This document shows positions 35,934 to 44,588 of a stretch of 64,000 nucleotides of DNA, one piece after another. The translations under genes and the position numbers were made by a program. The notes under the pieces were generated by a model. The model was not told where the DNA came from. It saw nothing but the letters and a program-made list of their open reading frames with translations, and did no database searches. This DNA comes from Bacillota bacterium (GTDB taxonomy: Bacteria; Bacillota; Clostridia; Christensenellales; Aristaeellaceae), in the NCBI GenBank assembly GCA_023398575.1, contig JAEWSC010000094.1, positions 62,001 to 126,000 on the forward strand, given 5' to 3'. The number at the start of each line of letters is the position of its first letter. Within the stretch, counting starts at the first letter, position 1.

Positions 35934-36644
35934 TCAGTGAATCAGGCGGGTTACCAGATCCGCCAAGGGAAGGTAAGCCATAGGCACGAAAACTGCCGGG
36001 AGCAGATTGCCAACCGCGATACGCTTATCATATAAAAGATTCAGACCTATACCAATAATCAGAAGTCCACCCACCGCACTCATTTCTGCAATCAGCTGTG
36101 TAGTGAAAATGGGGGCTGCCCACTGGGCCAGCAAAGCGATACTGCCCTGATACACAAGCACCGCCAGCGCCGACATCGCCACGCCCGGCCCCATGGTGCT
36201 GGTAAACACGATGGCGGAAATGCCGTCTAGGGCAGATTTTGCAATCAGCGTGCTGTGATCGCCTTTTAAACCGCTTTCTAATGATCCTACAATGGCCATA
36301 GCGCCTACGCAATAAACCAGGCTGGCTGTCACAAAACCCTTGGCAAAGCTGTTGTCACCGTCGTCCCGCTTCCCCGCCAGCAGCTTTTGCATGCGCAACC
36401 CCAATTGGTCCAGCCGCTTTTCAATGTTCACGATCGCACCGATCAAGCCGCCTACAACAACAGATATGATGACCGCCATCATATCCTGGGTTTTGATGGC
36501 TCCCATAACACCTATAATCATAACACAAAGCCCAAGGCCCTGCATAACTGTTTCGCGTAGCCGTTGCGGCAGACCCTTGCGCAATAAAACACCCACAAGG
36601 GAGCCTAATAGTATCGCAGCCGTATTGATCAGCGTGCCGACCAT
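35934..36644 (-). CDS. DUF554 family membrane protein
   Basis: A 236-residue protein with about seven hydrophobic segments, beginning MVGTLINTAAILLGSLVGVLL. The later GDHSTLIAKSALDGISAIVF and the ending AYLPLADLVTRLI match DUF554 (YdfK/YqgA). The family is thought to transport small molecules but no substrate is established. AAGGA stands 9 bases before the chosen ATG. The acyl-CoA synthetase starts 59 bases downstream on the same strand, so co-transcription is possible. Confidence 0.8.
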   Translation of the reverse strand: MVGTLINTAAILLGSLVGVLLRKGLPQRLRETVMQGLGLCVMIIGVMGAIKTQDMMAVIISVVVGGLIGAIVNIEKRLDQLGLRMQKLLAGKRDDGDNSFAKGFVTASLVYCVGAMAIVGSLESGLKGDHSTLIAKSALDGISAIVFTSTMGPGVAMSALAVLVYQGSIALLAQWAAPIFTTQLIAEMSAVGGLLIIGIGLNLLYDKRIAVGNLLPAVFVPMAYLPLADLVTRLIH

Positions 36645-36680
36645 AAACATCATTCCTTCTTCAGTATATACGGATGATTG

Positions 36681-36714
36681 GAAAAAACCTGCCCGGAGAA
36701 TGCCTCTGGGCAGG
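36681..36714 (-). terminator. Terminator of the rplU-prp-rpmA operon
   Basis: CCTGCCC (36688-36694) and GGGCAGG (36708-36714) form the stem; on the minus strand it is followed by TTTTTTC. Confidence 0.85.
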
Positions 36715-36737
36715 CTGTTTTACATAAAAAACAAGGA

Positions 36738-37034
36738 TTATTGAGCTGCGGCCTGATCGGCGGGATAAACGCTGACCTTTTTCTTATCCTTGCCGAGCCG
36801 CTCAAAGCGAACAACACCATCCACCTTTGCGTACAAGGTGTCATCCTTGCCGATGCCTACGTTCAGGCCGGGATGGATATGTGTGCCGCGCTGACGAACC
36901 AAGATGTTGCCGGCCAAGGAAAACTGGCCGTCTGCCCGCTTGGGTCCAAGGCGTTTGCTTTCGCTGTCACGGCCATTGCGGGTAGAACCTACGCCCTTTT
37001 TATGAGCGAAATATTGAAGATTGAGCTTAATCAT
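36738..37034 (-). CDS. rpmA: 50S ribosomal protein L27
   Basis: A 98-residue bL27. The first residues are MIKLNLQYFA followed by HKKGVGSTRNGRDSESKR, so the protein has the N-terminal extension found in Firmicutes, which the protease Prp removes at the LQYF-A motif to expose the residues that reach the peptidyl-transferase centre. Core motifs GNILVRQRGTHIHPG and GKDDTLYAKVDG are intact. The ATG at 37034 follows GGAGG, which itself overlaps the end of prp. Confidence 0.97.
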   Translation of the reverse strand: MIKLNLQYFAHKKGVGSTRNGRDSESKRLGPKRADGQFSLAGNILVRQRGTHIHPGLNVGIGKDDTLYAKVDGVVRFERLGKDKKKVSVYPADQAAAQ

Positions 37035-37036
37035 TT

Positions 37037-37381
37037 CTATTTCCTCCATTCTTGTATCGAGAGGTGAACATTTTGGGGATACTCCTCGGCCAAATCACTG
37101 ATACCCTGCTGAAGAAACTTGATAAGCACCTGACTGTCATGCTGCTGCTCCAATGTTAGGTTTCCTGGAAGCAACGCCTGCAAATATGCATCATTGGGTC
37201 TTCTCTTCAGCTTTGGCACAATATTCGCCACGCTTTCCAGCGCGTTGATACATGTAGCTGTAAGGGCGGATATAGCGGCACAAACGATATCATCTTCATC
37301 TGACAATGCATACTCGGCATGACCTTCACAGACAAAGCCGCAAAGCATGTCCCCCGCCGTATACAGTGTTACTCTAGTCAT
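37037..37381 (-). CDS. prp: Ribosomal-processing cysteine protease Prp
   Basis: A 114-residue protease that cleaves the N-terminal extension of L27. The catalytic dyad is visible as His21 in EGHAEYA and Cys34 in DDIVCAAISAL, close to the H22/C34 pair known from Staphylococcus. Placement between rplU and rpmA is the normal Firmicutes order. Its ATG overlaps the rplU stop, and its end overlaps the rpmA ribosome site, so all three are translationally linked. The presence of both Prp and the L27 extension is consistent. Confidence 0.95.
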   Translation of the reverse strand: MTRVTLYTAGDMLCGFVCEGHAEYALSDEDDIVCAAISALTATCINALESVANIVPKLKRRPNDAYLQALLPGNLTLEQQHDSQVLIKFLQQGISDLAEEYPQNVHLSIQEWRK

Positions 37382-37689
37382 TATGCTTGAATGGCGGTAA
37401 TCTCAACCTTGGTATAGGTCTGACGGTGGCCCATCTTGCGAGCAGAATCTTTCTTGCTCCTATAAGTGCGAATGGTAATCTTTTCGCCCTTGAGATGAGA
37501 AATAACTTTGCCTTCCACCTTTGCGCCAGCTACCAGCGGGGTGCCCGCCTTGACGCCAGAATCGCTGCCAACCAGCAAAACGTCAAAATTCACTGTGGCG
37601 CCTGCTTCCTGGCTGAGCTTTTCGATATAGATTACATCACCTTGGGATACGCGGTATTGCTTGCCACCTGTCGCAATGATTGCATACAT
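37381..37689 (-). CDS. rplU: 50S ribosomal protein L21
   Basis: A 102-residue bL21 starting MYAIIATGGKQYRVSQGD, with DVLLVGSD in the middle and the RNA-binding tail YRSKKDSARKMGHRQTYTKV. It is a structural component of the large subunit that contacts 23S rRNA. It heads the rplU-prp-rpmA operon, with GGAGG before the ATG and a good promoter about 90 bases upstream. Confidence 0.97.
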   Translation of the reverse strand: MYAIIATGGKQYRVSQGDVIYIEKLSQEAGATVNFDVLLVGSDSGVKAGTPLVAGAKVEGKVISHLKGEKITIRTYRSKKDSARKMGHRQTYTKVEITAIQA

Positions 37690-37778
37690 GGTGCAGCACC
37701 TCCTACTATTACTCGCCGGGCATTGAGGTTGCGTACAAACGCATTTGGACAGACCTCTCCCGAGCGGCTTGCCTGTCT
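37690..37778 (-). promoter_or_regulatory. Structured 5' leader of rplU
   Basis: Between the promoter and rplU lies a leader of about 80 bases that begins with a GACAG..CTGTC pairing around a G/C-rich loop. Firmicutes often carry an L21 leader here that mediates autoregulation. The match to that RNA family is inferred from position and is not verified. Confidence 0.4.
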
Positions 37779-37807
37779 ACGATAGCACAGCGACCGTTTA
37801 TTGTCAA
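37779..37807 (-). promoter_or_regulatory. Promoter of the rplU operon
   Basis: On the minus strand TTGACA (37807-37802), 17 bases and TATCGT (37784-37779). Confidence 0.8.
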
Positions 37808-37848
37808 GCAAAATATCCCTTTAAGTGCCTATTGGCTTGTATAATTTC

Positions 37849-38169
37849 CTACTCCGATACCTCCATGCGCCATTTGCCCTGCAATGAAGAAGGCATCAGC
37901 ACCCGCATACGCTTAGCGGTGCGCTTGGCCACTGCCTTTGTACCGTAAGAGAAACTGATCTCCCAGCGGTCACCGCTGGGAATCACACTAAAACCAACGC
38001 TTTGGGGGCAGGCTGGAAACAGGACATGAAGCTTTGCTTGCGCAGCCTGTAAGGCATGCGCACGCTTTATCCCATCCTTCTCTGAAAGCTTTTCCTCATT
38101 GGCCGCAAACCATGTCCAGAACGCCGAGATTTCCTCATCGGTGCATTCTTTTTGCTTGAACAGGCTCAT
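37849..38169 (-). CDS. Uncharacterised 106-residue protein
   Basis: I do not recognise this family. The protein begins MSLFKQKECTDEEISAFWTWFAANEEKL, has a central PQSVGFSVIPSGDRWEISFS and a basic end. The ATG follows AGGAGTCC and the stop lies about 40 bases before the rplU promoter, so it is a separate transcript on the same strand. It has no signal peptide or membrane segment and is likely a small cytoplasmic alpha-beta protein. Confidence 0.65.
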   Translation of the reverse strand: MSLFKQKECTDEEISAFWTWFAANEEKLSEKDGIKRAHALQAAQAKLHVLFPACPQSVGFSVIPSGDRWEISFSYGTKAVAKRTAKRMRVLMPSSLQGKWRMEVSE

Positions 38170-38200
38170 AGGTCAGGACTCCTTAATTAATCATGCCGCC

Positions 38201-38237
38201 AATGGCGGATACGCTAATGGCGGATACGCTAATGGCG
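38201..38237 (+). repeat. Short tandem repeat, 15-base unit
   Basis: The unit AATGGCGGATACGCT occurs twice and then partially (2.5 copies) upstream of the 106-residue protein gene. The rest of 38170-38532 holds no gene. Confidence 0.8.
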
Positions 38238-38532
38238 TGCAGTATCTTATGTCCCAGTATACAATAAATTCTCCCTTCAGGCTATCCAATTTTTTGTCGA
38301 TTATATGAAAAATCGCTTCTTCTTTTATGTTTTTATCCGATAAGTTATGCAGCACCTGAAAGCAGGCGGTCCATTTTACTCAAGTGCTCGTACTGCTGTC
38401 TATATAAACTGTCTGCAATGCCGCGCAACCTGAAGTTTACATGCTTCCATCAAAATCGCTTCTTGCGGTTGGTTTCAAATAATCCTCTGATTCGATATAA
38501 TACAGTCATTGTTATTGAAAAGGAGCATACAA

Positions 38533-39273
38533 ATGAGCTTTGGCACTAATTTGCAGTATCTTCGCAAAATGAACAATACCATGACACAAGACCAGCTTGC
38601 GGAAAAAATGAGTGTATCCCGACAAACCATCTCCAAGTGGGAAGCCGATGAAGCATATCCGGAAATGGAAAAGCTGATACGGTTATGTGAGTTGTTTTCT
38701 TGTACAATGGATGATTTGTTGCGCAAGGACATGAAAACAAATACTGATGCCTATTCACCTGTCCAGATCAAAACTGTTGAGCGGTTCCGTATGGCCAGGT
38801 ACGTGATCATCAGCCCCCAGCCTGAAAATGATGTACTGGATTACATCAACAGATGGGCAGAGAAAAGCGGCCTCACGGAAGCCACCGGCGGTCTATTGAA
38901 TATCATAGGCTGGGACTTTCCCTTCGTATCCTCCGAACAGCAAAATGTTTACGGCCTGCGCGGATATGCTGCCGCCGCTGTTTTACCAGATCATTTCTCA
39001 CCAAAATGCGGCGGAGCGGAAATTGCCTGGCAAGAAAGCAGGGAATATGCAGTAATTACCATTACCGAGCCATTTAAAGCACCTTTTGAGCTCATACCCA
39101 ATGCCTACAAGCAGATCATGAAGTATCTTGACATGAATGGAATCAAGAAAACCGCCTCCAATGGGATTGTATGCTTTGAAAGAGTATATCATCAGGAAGG
39201 CGTATGCTATATGGATGTGTTTATAGCCGTTGACTCATTGGTAAAAACAGCTCAAGTATACCAGTTCCGCTAA
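38533..39273 (+). CDS. XRE regulator with GyrI-like effector-binding domain
   Basis: A 246-residue regulator. Residues about 1-62 are a Cro/C1 helix-turn-helix (MTQDQLAEKMSVSRQTISKWEAD). Residues about 78-246 form an effector-binding domain of the GyrI/AraC-E type (RYVIISPQPENDVLDYIN, ending in MDVFIAVD). Such proteins sense small molecules, often drugs. AAGGAG precedes the ATG at 38533, and a TATAAT lies at 38496-38501 without a good -35 box. It converges with the operon containing a stand-alone GyrI-like protein. Confidence 0.75.
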   Translation: MSFGTNLQYLRKMNNTMTQDQLAEKMSVSRQTISKWEADEAYPEMEKLIRLCELFSCTMDDLLRKDMKTNTDAYSPVQIKTVERFRMARYVIISPQPENDVLDYINRWAEKSGLTEATGGLLNIIGWDFPFVSSEQQNVYGLRGYAAAAVLPDHFSPKCGGAEIAWQESREYAVITITEPFKAPFELIPNAYKQIMKYLDMNGIKKTASNGIVCFERVYHQEGVCYMDVFIAVDSLVKTAQVYQFR

Positions 39274-39307
39274 TACGTATTCAACACGAGAGAATAGTGT
39301 TTGATAG

Positions 39308-39358
39308 AACATACGTCATCCGCTTGTCCCCTTCATAGACAGGCGGATGACGTATGTT
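39308..39358. terminator. Strong bidirectional terminator
   Basis: Sixteen-base perfect arms (39308-39323 and 39343-39358, AACATACGTCATCCGC and its complement) separate two convergent transcripts. Confidence 0.85.
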
Positions 39359-39386
39359 TCTAAGTTAACTCAACAAGTATAGTAGC

Positions 39387-39809
39387 TTATGCCTCTGCCC
39401 GCACTTTTACCAGTGAAAGCAGATCATTAAGTCCTTTTTCCTCATTCACCGTCATCATCAGCCACCGGCCGCCCAAGGAAAAAGGGGTCCGCTCATACTG
39501 TGCCTGTGCTTCATCGCTTAATGCGGGCAAAACAGAAGGCATTTGTTCTTCCTCCCTGCGGCCAATCACCACAAGTGAGATAAAAAAGCCATCCATAGGA
39601 TACAGCGTGCAGAGGGATCTGCCTCCCTTTTTGTATTTGATGTTCCATCCCTTTTGGCCGGAACAGCCGCTGTATTCCAATCTGGGCGTCACCCGGAAAT
39701 CAGTTTCGATTGCTGTGCGGGCTTTACCCCACAAATCGCTTTTTACAAAAGCAGCCGTCTCCTCCAAAGTGGGGGCTTTATCGGGGCCAAACCATTCGTA
39801 CCAATGCAT
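39387..39809 (-). CDS. DUF3788 family protein
   Basis: A 140-residue cytoplasmic protein with DUF3788 features: LEYSGCSGQKGWNIKYKK near the middle, LCTLYPMDGFFISLVVIG and the later GGRWLMMTV. The function is unknown. It is the last gene of a four-gene minus-strand operon headed by a WYL regulator, 31 bases after the GyrI-like gene and before a strong terminator. Confidence 0.75.
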   Translation of the reverse strand: MHWYEWFGPDKAPTLEETAAFVKSDLWGKARTAIETDFRVTPRLEYSGCSGQKGWNIKYKKGGRSLCTLYPMDGFFISLVVIGRREEEQMPSVLPALSDEAQAQYERTPFSLGGRWLMMTVNEEKGLNDLLSLVKVRAEA

Positions 39810-39840
39810 GTCTTTTTCTCGCCTCCAAGGAAAGATGACT

Positions 39841-40503
39841 TTATGCGCGCCTTACCGGGTGACGCAGCACTGTCTTCATGCTCTCCGGCTTTGCTTTGCG
39901 TGGATCGCCCATATAGATTTCATGATGCCTGCGTCGAATGCCGCCGGGAAGCATAGTGCCAATGTCAGTGATGAAGTTGTTTTCATGAATAAACGCTTCC
40001 AGCTTCGCCAGAGTTTCTGGCTCATTGTCAAAGGGACCAAGATGCAACACCTGCGCGCATAGTCCTTCCGTGAAGGTGAGCAGCCTAACACCAGAAGCAT
40101 CCACCTCCGGCTTTTTTCGCTTTACCTCCTCCTTGGCCCACAACAGCACTTCTTCCGTCACAAACTCCGGCTGTCGGATCAGCGATGTCCATTGGTAGCG
40201 CTCCTTGCCAGAAAAGAAATCGGTATCGGCATCATCCTTCAGCCACCATAGCCCTTCCAGCGGGGGGACCGTATACTCAAAGTACCCCTGGGGTGCTTTA
40301 CCGCCCATTTTGCTCGTTTTTATGGTGTAAGTGATGGCATATAGGGCTTCCAACGCCTTTTGATACAAGCCACCCTCCTCATTGGGATTACCATGCCCAT
40401 CATGGCATAGAAATAGCATTTTCGGCACATCGACAATGCCGGGCGTGATGCCCGGCTGATACAGTTCCTTATTCAGCTTTTTATAATCAATCTTACCGTT
40501 CAT
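39841..40503 (-). CDS. GyrI-like small-molecule-binding protein
   Basis: A 220-residue protein of the GyrI-like/effector-binding superfamily. Key stretches are MLFLCHDGHGNPNEEG, YFEYTVPPLEGLWW, TEGLCAQVLHLGPFDNEPETL and the terminal RRRHHEIYMGDPRKA. Stand-alone members bind or hydrolyse toxic small molecules. It starts 6 bases after the zinc-ribbon gene and is followed by the DUF3788 gene. Confidence 0.8.
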   Translation of the reverse strand: MNGKIDYKKLNKELYQPGITPGIVDVPKMLFLCHDGHGNPNEEGGLYQKALEALYAITYTIKTSKMGGKAPQGYFEYTVPPLEGLWWLKDDADTDFFSGKERYQWTSLIRQPEFVTEEVLLWAKEEVKRKKPEVDASGVRLLTFTEGLCAQVLHLGPFDNEPETLAKLEAFIHENNFITDIGTMLPGGIRRRHHEIYMGDPRKAKPESMKTVLRHPVRRA

Positions 40504-40509
40504 TATAGG

Positions 40510-40773
40510 TCATCCCTTCTGCCACCGTTTTAAGGTGGGAAAAAACGCGCTCATCGCCGCATAAGCAGCCTCCTTATCAGGATACACACCTGCCTCCAGC
40601 ACAAAAGGAATACAGCTTTCGATCATTTCTTCCATGGTTTCCTCTTTGGCAAAGTGGCCTTCCGTAAAACAATAGCAGCAATAGTCTTTGTTTTTGCTGC
40701 CATCCGCATTGAAACCAAATTGCTTGTCCTGCGTCATAGGCATCGCACAGCTTTGGCAAAACACTTGTTCCAT
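40510..40773 (-). CDS. Small zinc-ribbon protein
   Basis: An 87-residue protein starting MEQVFCQSCAMPM, with a second cysteine pair in YCCYCF, i.e. a four-cysteine zinc ribbon. The C-terminal half is helical. The ATG at 40773 follows AGGGGG, and longer in-frame starts would overlap the upstream WYL gene. It is the second gene of the WYL operon. A regulatory or metal-binding role is likely but unproven. Confidence 0.75.
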   Translation of the reverse strand: MEQVFCQSCAMPMTQDKQFGFNADGSKNKDYCCYCFTEGHFAKEETMEEMIESCIPFVLEAGVYPDKEAAYAAMSAFFPTLKRWQKG

Positions 40774-40825
40774 AGTTGATCCCCCTTCATTTGATGGGAC
40801 CATTGTACCATCTGAAATTGGACAT

Positions 40826-41737
40826 CTAGCTGTCATATTCAGAATACATGGCGGCAACTTTTTGCACGCGGCGTCTTATCTCGTCTTTGATATACGCTGG
40901 AGACTCAATTTTAACATATGGCCCGAAGGACATTAAAAAGCCGTAAACCCACTCATCCAGGGGGTACGACACGCACACCTGAAAATGACCGTCTGGCTGC
41001 TTTTGAATTTGCGTTTCCTCAAACTCATCATAAACACGGTAAGCCTGGGACCCATCAATCCACAACTTCAATGCAACGATAGGCTTTAATGGATGATGTT
41101 CGTAAACGAGCGGCTCTTCTCGATTGGATGATGCTTCATACACCCCGCCTGTCAAGCGAAGGTCTTTCATGCGGTTTAACTTAAACAGCCTGATCCCGCC
41201 GCGAAGGCGGCAGTACGCCTTTAAATACCATGCCCTGCTCTTAAACCACAATTGGATAGGCTCTGCTTCCCGCTCGCTCTTCTCCGCAGATGCACCATAA
41301 TACGTAAATCGCAATACCTTTTTTGTTAAAATCGCATCCTTGAGCAGCGCCAGCTCCCGCTGCTTTGTCTGGCTCCAATCAGAAAAATCCACCGCTACCC
41401 AGTCGCCGTCCCCTGGCCCGAAAAGCGCCCGCCATTTGGCAAGCAGCCCTTGCACCTGAGTCAATCCAACTGCGTTCAAACCCTGCAGTGCAGTCAGTAT
41501 TTGATACTGCTCCTCCTTATTCAATAAGGATTTCTGTATCACAAAGCTTTCCATCAACGCGATTCCGCCGTTTTTCCCTTGGGTGGCATACGCTGGTATG
41601 CCGGCCTGGCAAAGAGCTTCAATATCACGATAAATGGTACGGGTGGATACGCCAAAATGCCGGGCCAACTCTGCCGCGGTCACGTTTTTCTTGTCTAGTA
41701 ATAAGAATACAATTTCAAACAGCCTACTAATCTGCAT
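40826..41737 (-). CDS. WYL-domain transcriptional regulator (YafY-like)
   Basis: A 303-residue regulator. Residues about 1-60 form a DeoR-type winged helix (VTAAELARHFGVSTRTIYRDIEAL); residues about 130-210 form the WYL domain (RFTYYGASAEKSEREAEPIQLWFKSRAWYLKAYCR). WYL proteins sense a ligand and control nearby genes. It heads the operon with the zinc-ribbon, GyrI-like and DUF3788 genes and is divergent from a membrane protein. The ATG at 41737 has only a weak site; 41749 is an alternative. Confidence 0.85.
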   Translation of the reverse strand: MQISRLFEIVFLLLDKKNVTAAELARHFGVSTRTIYRDIEALCQAGIPAYATQGKNGGIALMESFVIQKSLLNKEEQYQILTALQGLNAVGLTQVQGLLAKWRALFGPGDGDWVAVDFSDWSQTKQRELALLKDAILTKKVLRFTYYGASAEKSEREAEPIQLWFKSRAWYLKAYCRLRGGIRLFKLNRMKDLRLTGGVYEASSNREEPLVYEHHPLKPIVALKLWIDGSQAYRVYDEFEETQIQKQPDGHFQVCVSYPLDEWVYGFLMSFGPYVKIESPAYIKDEIRRRVQKVAAMYSEYDS

Positions 41738-41799
41738 GTTATCACCCATGTCATTATACAGTAATTCATAAAGGGGAAGCAAGGAAAAGCAGGAAGCGC

Positions 41800-41828
41800 T
41801 TGACAGGTGGCGGGATACCCCTTAAGAT
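41800..41828 (+). promoter_or_regulatory. Promoter of the divergent membrane-protein gene
   Basis: TTGACA (41800-41805), 17 bases, TAAGAT (41823-41828), in the intergenic space shared with the WYL regulator. Confidence 0.75.
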
Positions 41829-41860
41829 GGCTATGAAATACGTATGGAGGAGATTTATTC

Positions 41861-42502
41861 ATGCGCAATCATCAGTTAGGCCGCCTTGGGGCCAACGTGG
41901 CCTTCACATCCATTTTTCTATTTGCCCTTTTCATGCTTCTGCCGGATAAAGTGATTTCCGTCTCCCTTTCCTCTGCAGCAAGTCTGTTTATTTCATTGGG
42001 ATATCTGGTCATGACTTGCGCCCTTGCTTCTCTTGCTGATAACGAGTCAAAAGGCAGCGCTTTAGCCGCCCTTGCCATTGCCGCCATTTATGCGACACTC
42101 ATCTGCTTTGTATATTTCACGCAGATCACAACGGTTTGGCAAAAGGCTGCCCCGGAGCAAATGCTTCAGGCACTTGTTTATCAGCCGGGCACCTGGATGT
42201 TCAACATTGACATGCTGGGCTATGCCATGCTTGGACTTTCCACCTTTTTTGCCGGGCTGGTCATCAAGCCCCAGGGAAAGCAAGACCTTTGGCTGCGCAG
42301 GCTGCTGATGATTCACGGAATCTTTTTCATTATGTGTCTGATCATGCCTGTGCTAGGCGTGTTCACACAGGCATCCGGCGCCGGCGGAGATTTGTTTGGC
42401 ATACTTGTTTTGGAGTTCTGGTGCCTATACTTTTTGCCGGTGACTTGGCTATTTGGCGGATATATGAAGCGTCTGGGAGGAATGAAGGCTGCCGGTGTGT
42501 AA
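41861..42502 (+). CDS. Six-TM membrane protein of unknown family
   Basis: A 213-residue integral membrane protein with about six hydrophobic segments (near 12-28, 38-58, 66-88, 112-136, 146-166 and 180-200). I see no transport or catalytic motif. Because it is divergent from the WYL regulator and shares its upstream DNA, it is a likely target of that regulator. A GGAGG precedes the ATG. Confidence 0.7.
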   Translation: MRNHQLGRLGANVAFTSIFLFALFMLLPDKVISVSLSSAASLFISLGYLVMTCALASLADNESKGSALAALAIAAIYATLICFVYFTQITTVWQKAAPEQMLQALVYQPGTWMFNIDMLGYAMLGLSTFFAGLVIKPQGKQDLWLRRLLMIHGIFFIMCLIMPVLGVFTQASGAGGDLFGILVLEFWCLYFLPVTWLFGGYMKRLGGMKAAGV

Positions 42503-42599
42503 ATGATATGGGCAGTGTTTGCAGGTTTTTCGCCGCAACATGCTCCCGCTGAATATAGACCCTCCGTTTAGAAAACGATATGATAATGGAGATGGATGA

Positions 42600-43454
42600 A
42601 TGAAAAACTCAAAACTTGCGGATTGGATGTTTCGGTTGATCAAAGGCATGTTCATTGGCAGCGGGTTTATTTTGCCCGGCGTCAGCGGCGGCGCGCTGGC
42701 AGCGGTCTTTGGTATCTATGAACGTATGATTGGCTTTTTGGCGAACCTGAAAAAAGACTTTAAAGAGAACGTGTTCTTCTTCATCCCGGTGGGTTTGGGC
42801 ATGATAGCTGGTGTATTTTTGCTCTCGTTCCCCATTTCCATGCTGCTGGAAAGCTCGCAGACCTATGTCATGTGGTTCTTTATCGGCTGCATACTGGGTA
42901 CACTGCCGGCGCTATTCCGCCAAGCCGGTAAAAAGGGTTGGAAATACTGGCATCTTGGCCTGATGGTCATTGTCTGTGCCTTTGCCTATTGGCTATTGCA
43001 ACTGTTTGAAAAAGGCGGGGCGGCAACGCTACCTACGGGCTTTTTTACTTGGATACTGGCCGGCGTGCTCATCGGCTTGGGTGTTGTGGTTCCGGGCCTG
43101 AGCCCTTCCAACCTTTTGCTGTATTTGCAGCTTGACAATGGCGGATCACTGTACACTGGCATGACCAATGCCATCAAGGCCCGGGCCTTTGGTGTGGTTA
43201 TTCCTATGGTGATTGGCGTAGCCGCCTGTGTACTGATTTTCTCCAAGCTAATGAACTATATCTTCAACAAGGCCTATGCCGCACTCTACCACGCGATACT
43301 GGGGTTTGTGATCGCCTCCACGCTAATCATTGTCCCCTTTGATTTTAACTACTTCAGCATTGGCGGGCTGATCTGCCTTGTTGTTTGCGCGGCCGGCGCA
43401 GCGCTGGCTCTTTTCATGTCAAAGCTGGAGGATAAGTACAAACCGGGCGACTGA
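42600..43454 (+). CDS. DUF368 (PopT-type) polyprenyl-phosphate transporter
   Basis: A 284-residue membrane protein with the DUF368 signature GSGFILPGVSGGALAAVFG at the N-terminus and its echo LGVVVPGLSPSNLLL at about 162-176. DUF368 proteins have been linked to recycling of undecaprenyl phosphate from the outer to the inner membrane leaflet, needed for wall synthesis. The two LPGVSGG-like re-entrant motifs are intact, so it should be functional. It ends only 4 bases from a convergent gene with no terminator between them. Confidence 0.85.
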   Translation: MKNSKLADWMFRLIKGMFIGSGFILPGVSGGALAAVFGIYERMIGFLANLKKDFKENVFFFIPVGLGMIAGVFLLSFPISMLLESSQTYVMWFFIGCILGTLPALFRQAGKKGWKYWHLGLMVIVCAFAYWLLQLFEKGGAATLPTGFFTWILAGVLIGLGVVVPGLSPSNLLLYLQLDNGGSLYTGMTNAIKARAFGVVIPMVIGVAACVLIFSKLMNYIFNKAYAALYHAILGFVIASTLIIVPFDFNYFSIGGLICLVVCAAGAALALFMSKLEDKYKPGD

Positions 43455-43458
43455 CAGA

Positions 43459-43824
43459 TTAAACGTTCATTGTATTGCGAATGGATTTGGGCAGGCTTTT
43501 TACCACCAGATCATAGGAAAGATCGATCATGTGGTACAAAAGGCTGTCCTCCATTTTTTCCACCCAAACCGTATTGCGGTGAGGCTGCTGGCTAGGCGGA
43601 CAATGATAGCCCCGAACCACCACATTTGGAAATTGTCTGCGGTATACATCTGCCAGGATGGGATCGCACTTTAGCGTTATCTTGTAATCACTTGGGCGTG
43701 TAAATATCTCCGCAAAGATTTTTCCCTTGACCTTTATGCACATGGGATTGGGACCAAAGGGATAATCCGCATAAGCAAAGCCTTTGCCCAAACAGTAATC
43801 GGTAAGTGTCTCAAGCTTTATCAT
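43459..43824 (-). CDS. MmcQ/YjbR family protein
   Basis: A 121-residue protein of the MmcQ/YjbR (CyaY-like) family: YPFGPNPMCIKVKGKIFAEIF at the N-terminus, ITLKCDP in the middle and a terminal WVEKMEDSLLYHMIDLSYDLV. The fold is a double-winged structure thought to bind DNA. It converges on the DUF368 gene. The ribosome site before the ATG is weak. Confidence 0.85.
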   Translation of the reverse strand: MIKLETLTDYCLGKGFAYADYPFGPNPMCIKVKGKIFAEIFTRPSDYKITLKCDPILADVYRRQFPNVVVRGYHCPPSQQPHRNTVWVEKMEDSLLYHMIDLSYDLVVKSLPKSIRNTMNV

Positions 43825-43945
43825 CGTCTTTTGCGCAGCCTGACGTTTTCACTGCCAGCTTGCTTATTCCTTTCGTTCGACTATATATAACATAAGAAAA
43901 ATACTTGCACAAAGTATATCATGTTTACATCCTTCTTCATAGAAA

Positions 43946-43982
43946 AAGGGCCGCCAGAATCTCTTCTCCCGGCAGCCTTTTT
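43946..43982 (-). terminator. Terminator of the cytochrome b5-like gene
   Basis: GGCCGCCAG pairs with CCGGCAGCC allowing two wobbles; on the minus strand a T run follows. Confidence 0.6.
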
Positions 43983-43994
43983 TCTATCTACCCG

Positions 43995-44417
43995 CTATTT
44001 TTTGAGTTCACCGACCACCGGAACTCGCTTCAGGTTATCAACGCCATGAGGAGATTTCTCTTTGATCTCCGTAGTCAAATCATTGCCGGCTGAAAACCCG
44101 TTATGTCCGCCGTTTCTCCAGAAGTTGCTGTTCGTTACATCATACACAATTCCATCCACAGCCACATAGGCAGGGTTTCCATCCTTGCCGTTGTAGGCTG
44201 CCAGCTCTTCCAATGTAAAGGTCTTTACACCTTCCGCCGCCGGACTGGAAGCCGTTGAAGCACTAACTGCAGCATCAGGTGTGGCTGTTGATTCAGCGGT
44301 AACTGTCGCGGTGGGCAGCGGCGCAGCAGTATTACTAGGTGCCTGAGCAGTGCATCCCACCAAAACAGCAAGTGTCAAAACCATCAGTACGCCTAGAAGC
44401 AGGTTTCTTTTCTTCAT
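43995..44417 (-). CDS. Cytochrome b5-like heme-binding lipoprotein
   Basis: A 140-residue lipoprotein. The signal peptide ends in a lipobox LVGC at residue 22, followed by a Thr/Ser/Pro/Ala linker. The cytochrome b5-type domain (residues about 62-138) reads FTLEELAAYNGKDGNPAYVAVDG, with histidines in GGHNGFSAG and SPHGVDNL as candidate heme or steroid ligands. Bacterial proteins of this type are surface-exposed and of uncertain role. AAAGGAG precedes the ATG. Confidence 0.85.
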   Translation of the reverse strand: MKKRNLLLGVLMVLTLAVLVGCTAQAPSNTAAPLPTATVTAESTATPDAAVSASTASSPAAEGVKTFTLEELAAYNGKDGNPAYVAVDGIVYDVTNSNFWRNGGHNGFSAGNDLTTEIKEKSPHGVDNLKRVPVVGELKK

Positions 44418-44588
44418 AGAATATACTCCTTTCGGTTATCCATATCTTTGGAAGACATCAGTTCACATACTAACCCAAATGCTTCCTACAAAAAATCTAA
44501 TGTGGCCTCCCTCAAACTGGCATCCAAGACCGCTATGATTCACCAGCTTGCTTACTTCATAAAATGGACAAATAGATGAAAAATGAAA

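Noticed and set aside
38201..38237. CRISPR-like repeats
   Set aside because: A 15-base unit in direct tandem without spacers, only 2.5 copies; no CRISPR array is seen anywhere in the window.
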